The notes: generated by a model from the sequence alone, not told the origin. Shown: positions 35,864 to 45,083, numbered from the stretch's first letter. The stretch: 64,000 nt of DNA from Thermus sp. CCB_US3_UF1 (GCF_000236585.1 NC_017278.1:744001-808000); one strand, 5' to 3'. A program made the numbers and translations.

Positions 35864-37081
35864 GTGGCCCTGGTGGTACAGAAGTACGGCGGCACCTCGG
35901 TGGGCGATCTGGAGCGCATCCACAAGGTGGCCCAGCGCATCGCCCATTACCGGGAGAAAGGGCATAAACTTGCGGTGGTGGTTTCGGCCATGGGCCACAC
36001 CACCGACGAGCTCATCGCCCTGGCCAAGCGGGTAAACCCCAGACCCCCTTTCCGGGAGCTGGACCTTTTGACCACCACGGGGGAGCAGGTTTCCGTGGCC
36101 CTCCTGGCCATGCAGCTATGGGCCATGGGCATCCCCGCCCGGGGGTTTGTCCAGCACCAGATCGGCATCCTCACCGACGGGCGCTTCGGCGATGCCCGCA
36201 TCCTGGAGGTGAACCCGAGCCGCATCCAAAAGGCCCTGGAGGAGGGGTATGTGGCGGTGATCGCCGGCTTCATGGGCACCACCCGGGAGGGGGAGATCAC
36301 CACCTTGGGCCGGGGCGGCTCGGACACCACCGCGGTGGCCATCGCCGCCGCCCTGGGGGCCAAGGAGTGCGAGATCTACACGGACACCGAGGGGGTCTAC
36401 ACCACCGACCCCCACCTGATCCCCGAGGCGAGGAAACTGGAGGTCATCGGCTACGACCAGATGCTGGAGATGGCGGCCCTGGGGGCCCGGGTCCTCCACC
36501 CCCGGGCGGTCTACTACGCTAAGCGCTACGGCGTGGTGCTCCACGTGCGCTCCAGCTTTTCCTATAACCCCGGTACCTTGGTAAAGGAGGTCAGCATGGA
36601 AATGGGCAAGGCAGTGACGGGCGCGGCCTTGGACCTGGACCACGCCCAGATTGGGCTCATCGGCATCCCCGACCAGCCGGGCATCGCCGCCAAGGTCTTC
36701 CAGGCCTTGGCCGAGCGGGGCATCGCCGTGGACATGATCATCCAGGGGGTCCCGGGCCACGACCCCTCGAGGCAGCAGATGGCCTTCACCGTGAAGAGGG
36801 ACTTCGCCCAGGAGGCCCTGGAGGCCCTGGAGCCCGTCTTGGCCGAGATCGGGGGCGAGGCTATCCTCCGCCCCGAGATCGCCAAGGTCTCCATCGTGGG
36901 GGTGGGCCTGGCCTCGGCCCCGGAGATCCCCGCCCGCATGTTCCAGGCGGTGGCCGGCGTGGGGGCCAACATCGAGATGATCGCCACCAGCGAAGTGCGC
37001 ATCTCCGTCATCATCCCTGCCCAGTACGCCGAGGCCGCCCTCCGGGCAGTGCACCAGGCCTTCGAGCTGGACAAGGGCTAA
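35864..37081 (+). CDS. ask: aspartate kinase, alpha chain
   Basis: Aspartate kinase starts the aspartate amino-acid pathway. The 405-residue alpha chain has VVQKYGGTSVGDLERI at its N-terminus, FMGTTREGEITTLGRGGSDTTAV (read as TTLGRGGSDTTAV) in the catalytic domain and two C-terminal ACT domains for feedback control. GTG 35864 has GGAGG 5 nt upstream; a GTG at 35858 overlaps the ribosome site and is less likely. Confidence 0.95.
   Translation: MALVVQKYGGTSVGDLERIHKVAQRIAHYREKGHKLAVVVSAMGHTTDELIALAKRVNPRPPFRELDLLTTTGEQVSVALLAMQLWAMGIPARGFVQHQIGILTDGRFGDARILEVNPSRIQKALEEGYVAVIAGFMGTTREGEITTLGRGGSDTTAVAIAAALGAKECEIYTDTEGVYTTDPHLIPEARKLEVIGYDQMLEMAALGARVLHPRAVYYAKRYGVVLHVRSSFSYNPGTLVKEVSMEMGKAVTGAALDLDHAQIGLIGIPDQPGIAAKVFQALAERGIAVDMIIQGVPGHDPSRQQMAFTVKRDFAQEALEALEPVLAEIGGEAILRPEIAKVSIVGVGLASAPEIPARMFQAVAGVGANIEMIATSEVRISVIIPAQYAEAALRAVHQAFELDKG
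36596..37081 (+). CDS. aspartate kinase beta chain (in-frame internal start)
   Basis: TAAAGGAGGT precedes an in-frame ATG at 36596, giving a 161-residue product that consists of the ACT regulatory domains alone. Overlapping in-frame alpha and beta chains of aspartate kinase are established for T. thermophilus and Bacillus. The strong internal ribosome site is the sequence evidence here. Confidence 0.85.
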   Translation: MEMGKAVTGAALDLDHAQIGLIGIPDQPGIAAKVFQALAERGIAVDMIIQGVPGHDPSRQQMAFTVKRDFAQEALEALEPVLAEIGGEAILRPEIAKVSIVGVGLASAPEIPARMFQAVAGVGANIEMIATSEVRISVIIPAQYAEAALRAVHQAFELDKG

Positions 37082-37090
37082 AAGAGCGCC

Positions 37091-37120
37091 CCCAGGGGGA
37101 AGGCGCCTTCCCCCTGGGGA
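37091..37120. terminator. 30-bp perfect palindrome between ask and mdh
   Basis: CCCCAGGGGGAAGGC is followed directly by its exact complement. The site lies between convergent ask and mdh and probably terminates both; T-tracts are absent. Confidence 0.6.
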
Positions 37121-37139
37121 AGGCCCGGCCCTGGGCCCC

Positions 37140-38123
37140 TTAGATGAGGCCTAGGGCCTTCACCTGTTCCATCTCCTCCAGGAGCTCTTGGGCCGTGATC
37201 TCCATCCGCTTGCGGGCGAAGGCGTTGACCTCGAGGCCCTCCACGATCCGGTACTCCCCGCCCTGGGCCGTGACGGGGAAGGAGTAGACGATCCCCTCGG
37301 GGATGCCGTACTCCCCTTGGGAGGGCACGGCCATGGAGACCCAGTCCCCTTCCGGGGTGCCCAGGGCCCAGTCGCGGATGTGCTCAATGGCGGCGTTGGC
37401 GGCGCTGGCGGCGCTGGAGGCCCCCCGGGCTTGGATGATGGCCGCCCCCCGCTGGGCCACGGTGGGGATGAACTCCTTCTCGTACCACTCCATCCCCACC
37501 CGCTCCAGGGCCGGCTGCCCCTCCACCTCGGCGTGGAAGAGGTCGGGGAACATGGTGGAGGAGTGGTTGCCCCAGACGGCGATGCGGCGGATGCGGCCCA
37601 CGGGAACCCCCGTCTTCTTGGCCAGCTGGGCCTTGGCCCGGTTGTGGTCCAGCCGGGTCATGGCGGTGAAGTTCCGGGGGTTGAGGCCCGGGGCGTTCTT
37701 GTAGGCGATGAGGGCGTTGGTGTTGGCGGGGTTGCCCACCACCAGGACCTTCACGTCCCGCTTGGCCACCTCGGCCAGGGCCCGGCCCTGCTCGGTGAAG
37801 ATCTTGCCGTTCATCTCCAAAAGGTCCCGGCGCTCCATCCCCGCCTTGCGGGGGGCGGCCCCCACCAGAAGGGCGTAGTCGGCATCCTTGAAGGCCACCT
37901 TGGGGTCATCGGTGGCCACCAGGCCCTGGAGGAGGGGGAAGGCGCAGTCTTCCAGCTCCATGATCACCCCTTCCAGGGCTCTCAGGGCCTGGGGGATTTC
38001 CAGAAGCTGGAGGATGATGGGCTGGTCCTTGCCCAGCATCTCCCCCGCGGCGATGCGGAAGAGAAGGCTGTAGCCAATCTGGCCTGCAGCGCCGGTGACG
38101 GCCACGCGAACAGGGCTTTTCAT
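37140..38123 (-). CDS. mdh: malate dehydrogenase
   Basis: The 327-residue NAD-dependent malate dehydrogenase matches the well-studied Thermus enzyme. [19 protein letters not shown] is the dinucleotide site, [15 protein letters not shown] near 90 carries substrate Arg residues, [13 protein letters not shown] and [13 protein letters not shown] include the catalytic Asp and His. AAAGGAGG precedes ATG 38123. Confidence 0.98.
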   Translation of the reverse strand: MKSPVRVAVTGAAGQIGYSLLFRIAAGEMLGKDQPIILQLLEIPQALRALEGVIMELEDCAFPLLQGLVATDDPKVAFKDADYALLVGAAPRKAGMERRDLLEMNGKIFTEQGRALAEVAKRDVKVLVVGNPANTNALIAYKNAPGLNPRNFTAMTRLDHNRAKAQLAKKTGVPVGRIRRIAVWGNHSSTMFPDLFHAEVEGQPALERVGMEWYEKEFIPTVAQRGAAIIQARGASSAASAANAAIEHIRDWALGTPEGDWVSMAVPSQGEYGIPEGIVYSFPVTAQGGEYRIVEGLEVNAFARKRMEITAQELLEEMEQVKALGLI

Positions 38124-38135
38124 CCTTGCCTCCTT

Positions 38136-38159
38136 TGGGCTCGCGCCCAGGGCATTTTA
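38136..38159 (-). promoter_or_regulatory. mdh promoter and 5'-terminal hairpin
   Basis: TAAAAT (38159-38154) should start transcription near 38147. The hairpin TGGGC-GCGA-GCCCA (38149-38136, GNRA-type loop) begins there and abuts AAAGGAGG. The same layout is seen at the YceI gene. Confidence 0.5.
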
Positions 38160-38162
38160 CCG

Positions 38163-38561
38163 CTACACGCCCCGGTAGATGCGCCTTTCCGCCTCGATGG
38201 CCTGGCTGAGCTCCTGGATTTCCTTTAGGAGCTCCAGGTCTGGCTTCTGCCCCAAGGCCTCCTTCAGCCGGGCCAGGCGCTCTTGGTAGTAGGCCTCCCG
38301 CAGCCGGGCCAGGGTCTTTTCCATCACCTCCGGCAGGCGGGGTTCCTCCACCGTGGGGGCCATTATCAGCCGCTCCAGGAAGATCCCCCCCGCCTCCTTG
38401 CGGCTGAGCACCTGGCGCAGGTAGTCCCGCCGGGGCTCCTTACGGGCCAGCTCCAGGAACTCCCCCAACAGGGAGCCCTCGGGGGGCCAGACGTGGTCGG
38501 AAACGTACCGAACCCATTCCAGGAAAGCCCCATCCCCCAGGGAGAGGAGCAGGGCCATCAC
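38163..38561 (-). CDS. DNA primase C-terminal part (shifted frame)
   Basis: The 132-residue frame (MMALLLSLGDGAFLEWV...IYRGV) is the helical C-terminal, helicase-interacting part of DnaG in a different frame from the rest. The frame is open further upstream, through LLLELDV, back to the G-run at 38608-38614. The ATG at 38561 has no ribosome site, which argues against an independent gene. Confidence 0.7.
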   Translation of the reverse strand: MMALLLSLGDGAFLEWVRYVSDHVWPPEGSLLGEFLELARKEPRRDYLRQVLSRKEAGGIFLERLIMAPTVEEPRLPEVMEKTLARLREAYYQERLARLKEALGQKPDLELLKEIQELSQAIEAERRIYRGV

Positions 38562-39892
38562 GTCCAGCTCCAGGAGGAGGGTGCGGTTTTTGGGCTCGGC
38601 CTTGGGCGGGGGGGTGGGGGCGGCTTGCCCCGCTTGCGGCTCATGAGGTACTCCTCCAGCTGCCTGGGGGCCAGGCCCAGCCGCTCCACCACCAGGGCCT
38701 TGAGCCGCTCGGCCACGGGGTCAAAGGGCTCAGGGGAGAGCATCCTGGGGGTGAGGCGTTCCAGGACCTTCCGCTTGTGTTCCGGGCGCGTGAGGTCCAG
38801 GTCCCGGGCGGCTTCCTGGAAGCGGAAGGCCACCTCGGGCAGGGCCTCTTCCAGGGCCTTTTGGAAGAGGGCGGGGCCTTGGGGGTGGAGGAGGAGTTCC
38901 CCAGGGTCCTTGGCGGGCAGGCGCACGGCGTAAAAGACGAACTGGCGGGCCAGCTCCAGCTCCAGGCTCTGCAGGGTGGCCTTCTGCCCGGCCTCGTCCG
39001 CGTCAAAGGCCAGGTAGACCTCCCGCACCTCCTGGGCCTTGAGGAGGCGGGCCTGCTCCTCGGAAAGCCCCGAGCCCAAGACGGCCACGGTCTCGGCAAA
39101 GCCCATCTGGTGCAGGGCGATGGCGTCGAACAGCCCCTCCACCACGATGGCCCGCCCCTCCCGGAGGCTGGCCTTGGCCTCGGGGTAGGCGAAGAGGACC
39201 TCGCGCTTGCGGAAGAGGGAGGTTTCGGGGGAGTTCAGGTACTTGGGGGTTTCCTCCCCCAGGGCCCGGCCGGTGAAGGCCACGATCCGCCCCAGGTGGT
39301 CCCGGATGGGGAAGGTGATGCGGTGGCGGAAGCGGTCAAAGAAGCGGCCTTCCCTCTCGGCCAGGACCCCGGCCTTCAGGCCCTCCTCCGGGCTCACCCC
39401 GTGGCGGGAGAGGTAGACGAGGAGCCCGTCCCCCTTGGGAGGGGCGTAGCCCAGGCCAAAGCGGGCCACGCTGGCCTCGCTGAGGCCCCGGGCCTGGAGG
39501 TAGGCCTGGGCTTCCGGGGAGGCCCTAAGCCCTTCCAAAAAGTAGGCCTGGGCCAGCTTGAGGACCTCCAGGAGCTCCCGGCGGTTCTGCGCAGGGCCCC
39601 TTTGCGGCAACTCCACCCCGGCCTCCTCCGCCAGGCGCTCCAGGGCTCCCGCGAAGTCCAGGCCCTCCATGCGCTCCATGAAGGCGAAGAGGTCCCCCCC
39701 GGCCTTGCAGCCAAAGCAGTGGAAGAGGCCCTTTTCCTCGTCCACATAGAAGGAGGGGGTTTTTTCCTGGTGAAAGGGGCAAAGCCCCTTCCACCGTCCC
39801 CGGCCCGCGGGCTTCAGGACCACGTAGCGGGAAACCACCTCCTTAAGGGGGAGGCGGCGCTTGATGGCCTCTACCGCCTGAGCCGTGTCCAT
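38558..39892 (-). CDS. dnaG: DNA primase DnaG, N-terminal and catalytic parts, ends in frameshift
   Basis: DnaG makes RNA primers for replication. This 444-residue frame contains the CHC2 zinc finger (CPFHQEKTPSFYV and LFHCFGCKAGGD), the RNA polymerase core and TOPRIM region (IVVEGLFDAIAL, VYLAFDADEAGQKAT). It then runs through a proline-rich stretch (KPPPPPRPRPSP) and stops at TGA 38558 after PSSWSWT. The shift occurs at seven consecutive C on the minus strand (38614-38608): one more C, or a -1 slip, joins it to the 38163-38561 frame. Sequencing error, real mutation and frameshifting are all possible. Confidence 0.88.
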   Translation of the reverse strand: MDTAQAVEAIKRRLPLKEVVSRYVVLKPAGRGRWKGLCPFHQEKTPSFYVDEEKGLFHCFGCKAGGDLFAFMERMEGLDFAGALERLAEEAGVELPQRGPAQNRRELLEVLKLAQAYFLEGLRASPEAQAYLQARGLSEASVARFGLGYAPPKGDGLLVYLSRHGVSPEEGLKAGVLAEREGRFFDRFRHRITFPIRDHLGRIVAFTGRALGEETPKYLNSPETSLFRKREVLFAYPEAKASLREGRAIVVEGLFDAIALHQMGFAETVAVLGSGLSEEQARLLKAQEVREVYLAFDADEAGQKATLQSLELELARQFVFYAVRLPAKDPGELLLHPQGPALFQKALEEALPEVAFRFQEAARDLDLTRPEHKRKVLERLTPRMLSPEPFDPVAERLKALVVERLGLAPRQLEEYLMSRKRGKPPPPPRPRPSPKTAPSSWSWT

Positions 39893-42465
39893 TCCGCCCT
39901 CCGCCTGCGCCAGAGCTCCCTAACCCACCTTCCCAGGATACCGTACCCCCGGAGGTTCCCCAAGGGGGCTTCCCCGGCCAGGACCGCCCGCCAGACCTGG
40001 GTGAGGGGGACCGAGGGGGCGAAGCCCAGGAGGTGGTCCACCCGCTCCCCCTCTTCCAGAAGGAGCTGGGCCCGGAGGAGCCGGGCCACCTCCAGGTGCA
40101 CGGCGAAGCCCGTGCGGTGGGTCTGGTAGAGGAGGTGCTGGGAAAGGGCCTTGGCCCTCCTGGGGGCCTTGGGCCAGAGGTAAAGGGCCAAGGAGGTAAG
40201 GGTGAGGTGGTAGACGTAGGGGTTGCGGCGGTGGCGGGCTTCCCGCAGGGCCTCCTTGAGGAGGGGGGTGGGGTCATGGCCCTGGCGCCAGCGGTGGTGG
40301 GCCAGGGCCAGGAGGACCAGGCCCCGGCCGTCTGGGTGCCTTAGGGCCTCGTGGAAAAGGGGTTCGGGAAAGCGCCCCCGCAGGGCCCAGGCGCTCAGGA
40401 GGGCCGCGGCCAGCCAGGGGTGGGGGGTTTCCCGGTAGGCGGCCTCCCCCTCTGCCAGGGCCTCCTCCAGGCGGCCCGTCTCCAGGAGGAAGCGGATCCG
40501 GGTGGCTTGGAAGCGGGCGTGGGCCTCGAGGTCCCCCTCCCCCTCTTCCCGGAGCAAGGCCTCGGCCTCCGGGTAGTGCCCCAGGTCCATGAGGAGGCCG
40601 GCCCTCAGGCTGCGGAAGTGGAGCTTGAGGGCCTTGGGCACCATGGGGTGGGGCGTTTCCAGCACCTCCAGGGCCAGGCGGGGCTGGAAGGCCCGCCACA
40701 GGGCTCCCGCCAGGAGAAGCCGGGCCTGGGCCTCCTCCAAGGGGTAGGGCTTGAGGCCGGGAAGGAGGGGGAGGAGGTCCAAGGGGTCTGGGGCCTGCCT
40801 TAGGGCCTGGAGGATGGGGTCCTGGGCCCGGGGACCCTCCGGGGCCTCGGGGGCCAGGCCCAACGACGCCTGGGCGTCTTGGAGCTCCGCCCGGAGGGCG
40901 GGGCGCAGGGGCTCGGGGGCGGCCTCCAGGGCCTTGCGGTAAAGGGGGATGGCGGCCTCAGGGTGGCCCTGCCGCCAGGCCCGTTGCGCCAGGAGCCGCC
41001 AGGTGAGGGCCGCTTCCCGGGCTTCCCCGGCCCGTTGCAGGTGGTGGGCGAAGGCCTCCAGGTTTCCTTGCTCCCGGTGGAGGAGGGCGGCGCGCCGGTG
41101 CCAGGCCTTGGCCTCCCCCTCGGGCACCAGGCCTTGGGCGGCCAGGACCACCTCGGGGCGGGGCCTGCCTTCGGCCACCAGGCCTTCCTCCTCCAGCCGC
41201 GCCCAGGAGAAAGGACCCGCAAGCTCCTCCAGTAGGCCCTTGGGCGCCTCCTCCAGTACCCCGAGGACCAGCAGGGCCCGGCGCTCCTCGTAGGGCAGGG
41301 CATCCAAAGCCCCTTGCAGGGCCAAAAGGGGCGGGGCCCGCAGGCCGGAAACCTCCAGGGTGGGCGCAAACAGGGGGGTGCGGCTTTCCACCAGGAGCAG
41401 GGCCTGGGGCAGGGCTTCCTGCAGGAACCTCTTCAGGGTGGGGTCTGGGGCGTGCAGGTCCTTGAGGACCAGGAGGATGGGGTGGGGGAGGTGGGCCAAG
41501 ACCTGCTGCCAGGCCTTCAGGATGCCTTCCTCCAGGGCCTGGCGCTCCCAGGGGGGGCGGGGCACCAGGCCTAGGCTGTAGCGCCAGGCCAAGGCCAGCT
41601 CCCCGGGCAGGGAGGCCTGGGCCAGGAGGTGTTCCGGCTCCCCAAAGGCCGTCTCCACCGCCTGGCGCAGGGTGGCCCGCAAGGGGGTTTCCCGGCCCAT
41701 CCGCTCCAGGAGCACCACGGGGTAGGGGGGGTTTTCCAGGAACTTGTCCAGGAGGAGGCTTTTGCCGCTGCCCGGGGGGCCCACCAGGTTGAGGCGGGCC
41801 GGGGGATGGCGCAGGTGCTGGCGCAGGCGGTCCAGGAGGGGGCGGTTCTCCCCCAGGTCCAGCTCCACGGCCTCCACGGCCCAGACCTCGAGGCTTCCCA
41901 GGCCCTTGACCTCCCGGGGGCCCAGGGGGCTTGCCCGCACCCCGGGGGCCCAGGCCAGGGTCTCGCCCTCGGTGAGCACCTGCCCCGGGGAGGCCAGCTT
42001 GGAAAGGCGCTCGGCCAGGACCACCGGGGGGCCCACCGCGGTGGGTTCCCCGGCCTGGCCGCTTCCCAAGGGCGCCCAGAGCACTTCGCCGCTGGCCACC
42101 CCGGCCCGGCTGGGGAAGGAGGAGGCCCGGACCATTTCCAGAGCGGCTTCCAGGGCGTGCCAGGGTTCCTTGCCCCGGGCCCGGGGGGCCCCGAAGAGGG
42201 CCAGGATCCCGTCCCCCAAGAAGCGGTGCACGAACCCTCCCTTGGCCCGCACCCGGCGGGCGGCCTCCTCCAGGGCCTCTTGCAGGTGCTGGTAGGCGGT
42301 GTTGAGCCCTTCCTGGAAGCGGCGGCTGGAGTCCACCAGATCAAAGAAGACCACGCTAACCCAGCGCTTTTCTTGGGGCAGCACCCTTCCCAGGGCCCGG
42401 CCGCAGGCCATGCAGAACCGGGCCTCCGGGGGGTTTTTCTGCCCGCAGTCGCAGCGCATCCTCAC
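39871..42465 (-). CDS. class III nucleotide cyclase domain fused to AAA-type ATPase and TPR region
   Basis: The 864-residue regulator has four parts: a zinc ribbon (Cys5, Cys7, Cys18, Cys21), a class III cyclase domain (metal Asp42 in VVFFDLVDSS and Asp85 in FLGDGILALFG), an STAND/AAA-like ATPase with P-loop LNLVGPPGSGKSLLLDKF near 226-243, and a long helical repeat C-terminus. The residue before GD in the cyclase is Arg rather than the usual Lys, so cyclase activity is uncertain. GTG 42465 overlaps the upstream stop; the end overlaps dnaG by 22 nt. Confidence 0.85.
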   Translation of the reverse strand: MRMRCDCGQKNPPEARFCMACGRALGRVLPQEKRWVSVVFFDLVDSSRRFQEGLNTAYQHLQEALEEAARRVRAKGGFVHRFLGDGILALFGAPRARGKEPWHALEAALEMVRASSFPSRAGVASGEVLWAPLGSGQAGEPTAVGPPVVLAERLSKLASPGQVLTEGETLAWAPGVRASPLGPREVKGLGSLEVWAVEAVELDLGENRPLLDRLRQHLRHPPARLNLVGPPGSGKSLLLDKFLENPPYPVVLLERMGRETPLRATLRQAVETAFGEPEHLLAQASLPGELALAWRYSLGLVPRPPWERQALEEGILKAWQQVLAHLPHPILLVLKDLHAPDPTLKRFLQEALPQALLLVESRTPLFAPTLEVSGLRAPPLLALQGALDALPYEERRALLVLGVLEEAPKGLLEELAGPFSWARLEEEGLVAEGRPRPEVVLAAQGLVPEGEAKAWHRRAALLHREQGNLEAFAHHLQRAGEAREAALTWRLLAQRAWRQGHPEAAIPLYRKALEAAPEPLRPALRAELQDAQASLGLAPEAPEGPRAQDPILQALRQAPDPLDLLPLLPGLKPYPLEEAQARLLLAGALWRAFQPRLALEVLETPHPMVPKALKLHFRSLRAGLLMDLGHYPEAEALLREEGEGDLEAHARFQATRIRFLLETGRLEEALAEGEAAYRETPHPWLAAALLSAWALRGRFPEPLFHEALRHPDGRGLVLLALAHHRWRQGHDPTPLLKEALREARHRRNPYVYHLTLTSLALYLWPKAPRRAKALSQHLLYQTHRTGFAVHLEVARLLRAQLLLEEGERVDHLLGFAPSVPLTQVWRAVLAGEAPLGNLRGYGILGRWVRELWRRRRAEWTRLRR

Positions 42466-42866
42466 TCCCGGAAGAGCATCAGGGGGGGCCAGAGGAGGAC
42501 CTCGGCCTCGGCGGGGAGGGGGTTTGGGGCGTGGACCACCACCTGGACGGGGCCCTGCAGCAGGTAAAACCCCTCCCCCAAGGGGGTTGCCCGCCCCCCC
42601 AGGCGGTAGGCGGCCCCATCCCGTTCCACAAAGGGCTCCCGCCTGAGGGGCCGGGCCTCCCGCACCACCCCGTGCAGGAGGCCCAGCACCCTGCCCGCGG
42701 GCGCAGGGGGGAGTCCCCGGTCAAAGGCGTAGAGCACCTGCCCCTCCACCAGCACCTCCAGCACGGGGCTCCCCCAGGGCTCGGGGAAGAGCTGCACCGG
42801 GAGGGCGTGGGCTTGGAAGCGGGCGAAGAAGCCTTCGGGGGTCTCCTCCAGGGCTGGGGGTTGCAT
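42462..42866 (-). CDS. unknown 134-residue protein
   Basis: I do not recognise this family. The protein is beta-rich in appearance (VLEVLVEGQVLYAFDRGLPP, AYRLGGRATPLGEGFYLLQG quoted in part), has no signal peptide, membrane segment or cysteine motif. It is cotranscribed ahead of the cyclase-ATPase gene with GTGA overlap and may act with it. A leaderless -10 box precedes ATG 42866. Confidence 0.6.
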   Translation of the reverse strand: MQPPALEETPEGFFARFQAHALPVQLFPEPWGSPVLEVLVEGQVLYAFDRGLPPAPAGRVLGLLHGVVREARPLRREPFVERDGAAYRLGGRATPLGEGFYLLQGPVQVVVHAPNPLPAEAEVLLWPPLMLFRE

Positions 42867-42872
42867 GAGAGG

Positions 42873-42878
42873 ATTCTA
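42873..42878 (-). promoter_or_regulatory. -10 box TAGAAT, leaderless start of 134-residue gene
   Basis: TAGAAT, 6-nt spacer CCTCTC, then ATG 42866 on the minus strand. The TAG is the stop codon of the upstream helicase gene. Confidence 0.6.
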
Positions 42879-45077
42879 GTGCACCCTCCTGGGGGGCAGG
42901 GAGAGGGTGAGGCTGGCGGCCAGGAGAAGGGCCGCTTCCTTGTCCAGGTACTGGTTGCCGTTGCCGCACTTGGGGGAGAGGACGCACCGGGGGCAGCCCT
43001 CCGCGCAGGGGCAGCCCTTCAGGAGTTCTAGGGTGGCGGCCATCCACTCGGGAAAGCGCCGGGCGGCGGCCCGGGCGTAGCCCACGCCCCCGGGGTAGCC
43101 GTCGTAGACGAAGAGGGTGGGCCCACCCCCTGAGGGCAGGGGCTGGGGGTAGAAGGGGTAGGAGAGGCCGCCGATGTCCTGCCTTTCCGCCAGGACGAAG
43201 AGGGGGAGGAGGCCGATCATGGCGTGTTCCAGGGCGTGGATCCCCCCGGGGATCCGGTGGGGTGGGACGGTCTGCGGGGGGTGGAACCATAGGGCCTCGG
43301 TGGGAAAGGTGATCTCGGGAAGCTCCAGGGGTACTTCCTCCAGGACGCTTCCGGTGAAGAAGCGCTTCTTCACGTAGGCCACCACCCGCTCCCTCAGCAC
43401 CACCCGCCCCACCCAGACCCCGTGCCCCACGGGTTCCCCTTCCAGGACCTCCAGGTGGGTTTCCGCCCGGGGCTCGGTGTAGTAGTCCTCGAGGGCCGGC
43501 AGGAGCCAGACCTCCCGCCTTTTGGCGTCCACGTTGCGCACCAGGTAGCTCTCCCCCCCGTGCAGGTAGATCGCTCCCGGGTGGGCCTCCCAGTAGGCCT
43601 GGCGCTCGTCCAAGTACCCCAGGACCTCCCCTTCCGGCCCCCTCAGGGTGAAGGTGGCCCCCAGGCCCCTTAGGGAAACCTCCCGGTGGGGATGGCGTTT
43701 GGGCGTGTACCACCGCCCCTCCTTTGCCCGCAGCTCCGCCAGGGCCCCCGGGCAGAGGACCTCCTCCCGGGACAGGGGCATCTCCCAGGCGGCGGCGTGC
43801 AGGTGCAAGGGGCAAAGGACGGGGTTCGTTGGGTCGGCCACCGCTGCCTCCGGGGGGCTTCCCAGGAGGAGCTCGGGGCGGTGGAGGAAGTACTCGTCCA
43901 GGGGGTCTTCCCGGGGGATGAAGACCACCAGGGCGCGCCGCTCTCCCCGCCCCGCCCTGCCCGCCCGCTGCCAGAAAGCGGCCACCGAGCCCGGGTAGCC
44001 TACCAGGACCACGGCGTCCAGCTCCCCGATATCCACCCCCAGCTCCAGGGCGCTGGTGGAGACCAGGACCCGCACCTCCCCCCGCTTCAGGGCCTCCTCC
44101 AAGCGGCGCCTTTCCCGGGCGGTGTAGCCCGCACGGTAGGGGCGCACCGCGGGGTGGGCGGCGTAGCGGGCGATGAGCTCGGCGGACTTCCTTGCCCCCA
44201 CGAAGACCAGGCCCCGCAAGCCCCCCTCCGCCAGGGCCCGGGCCAGGTAGGCGGCCTCCAGGAGGGGACTCCGCCGCCTTTCCCCTTTCTTATCCAGGGC
44301 CTTGGGCAGGAGGACCAGAACCTCCCGCTCCGAGCGGGCCACCGTTTCCCTAAGCTCCACAAAGGGGAGGCCGGTGAGGGTTTCCGCGTGCTCCCGGGCG
44401 TTGCCGATGGTGGCGCTGGCCGCGATCACCTGGGGGTTGGCCCCGTAGTGGCGGGCCAGGCGCAGGAGGCGGAAGAGGACCAAGGCCACGTGGGTGCCAA
44501 AGACCCCGCGGTAGGCGTGGAGCTCGTCCAGGACCAGGTAGCGGAGCCGGGAGAGGAAGGGGGCCCAGTCCCCGTGCCGGGGCAGGAGGCCGAAGTGGAG
44601 CATGTCCGGGTTGGAGAGGAGGACCAGGCCCTCTTCCCGCGCCTTGCGCCGCAGTTCGCCAGAGGTATCCCCGTCGTAAGGGTATACCCCCTTGACCCCC
44701 AGGGTCTCGGCCATGGCCCTAAGCCGCCGCAGCTGGTCGTGGGCCAGGGCCTTGGTGGGGAAGAGGAGGAGGCTTGTGGCCCCCTCCAGGGCCGCCTTGA
44801 GCACCGGGGCCTGGAAGACCAGGCTCTTGCCCGCGGCGGTGGAGTAGGCCATGACCAGGTTCCGCCCCGCCTCCACCTGGAGGAGGGCCTCCTTCTGGTG
44901 GGTGAAGGGCTTCAGGCCCAGGGCCTGGAGCACCCCGGCGAAGGCCCCCCCGTAGGCCTCCCGCCTGGGGGGTCTGGGGGGAAGGGTGCGGGCGAAGACG
45001 ATCCGCCCCCGGAACTCGGGGTCTTCTTCCAGCCACTCCCGGTAGCTGGCAAACCCCTTCAGGGCCTCGGGCAGCAC
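42876..45077 (-). CDS. DEAD/DEAH helicase with DUF1998 domain (MrfA/Hrq1-like)
   Basis: The 733-residue SF2 helicase has the Q-type FTHQKEALLQVEAGRN start, Walker A YSTAAGKSLVFQAP near 95-108, DELHAYRGVFG (motif II), SATIGNAREHAE, and a C-terminal helicase half with STSALELGVDIGELDAVV and QRAGRAGRG. The C-terminal DUF1998 region carries the four-cysteine site CPCAEGCPRC with a later Cys. Relatives (YprA/MrfA, Hrq1) unwind DNA in mitomycin-damage repair. GTG 45077 is supported by CATAAT at 6 nt. Confidence 0.9.
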   Translation of the reverse strand: MLPEALKGFASYREWLEEDPEFRGRIVFARTLPPRPPRREAYGGAFAGVLQALGLKPFTHQKEALLQVEAGRNLVMAYSTAAGKSLVFQAPVLKAALEGATSLLLFPTKALAHDQLRRLRAMAETLGVKGVYPYDGDTSGELRRKAREEGLVLLSNPDMLHFGLLPRHGDWAPFLSRLRYLVLDELHAYRGVFGTHVALVLFRLLRLARHYGANPQVIAASATIGNAREHAETLTGLPFVELRETVARSEREVLVLLPKALDKKGERRRSPLLEAAYLARALAEGGLRGLVFVGARKSAELIARYAAHPAVRPYRAGYTARERRRLEEALKRGEVRVLVSTSALELGVDIGELDAVVLVGYPGSVAAFWQRAGRAGRGERRALVVFIPREDPLDEYFLHRPELLLGSPPEAAVADPTNPVLCPLHLHAAAWEMPLSREEVLCPGALAELRAKEGRWYTPKRHPHREVSLRGLGATFTLRGPEGEVLGYLDERQAYWEAHPGAIYLHGGESYLVRNVDAKRREVWLLPALEDYYTEPRAETHLEVLEGEPVGHGVWVGRVVLRERVVAYVKKRFFTGSVLEEVPLELPEITFPTEALWFHPPQTVPPHRIPGGIHALEHAMIGLLPLFVLAERQDIGGLSYPFYPQPLPSGGGPTLFVYDGYPGGVGYARAAARRFPEWMAATLELLKGCPCAEGCPRCVLSPKCGNGNQYLDKEAALLLAASLTLSLPPRRVH

Positions 45078-45083
45078 GCCCTC

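Noticed and set aside
38163-38561. Independent small gene downstream of dnaG
   Set aside because: The frame matches the DnaG C-terminal domain, stays open upstream to the C-run and lacks a ribosome site, so it is treated as part of dnaG.
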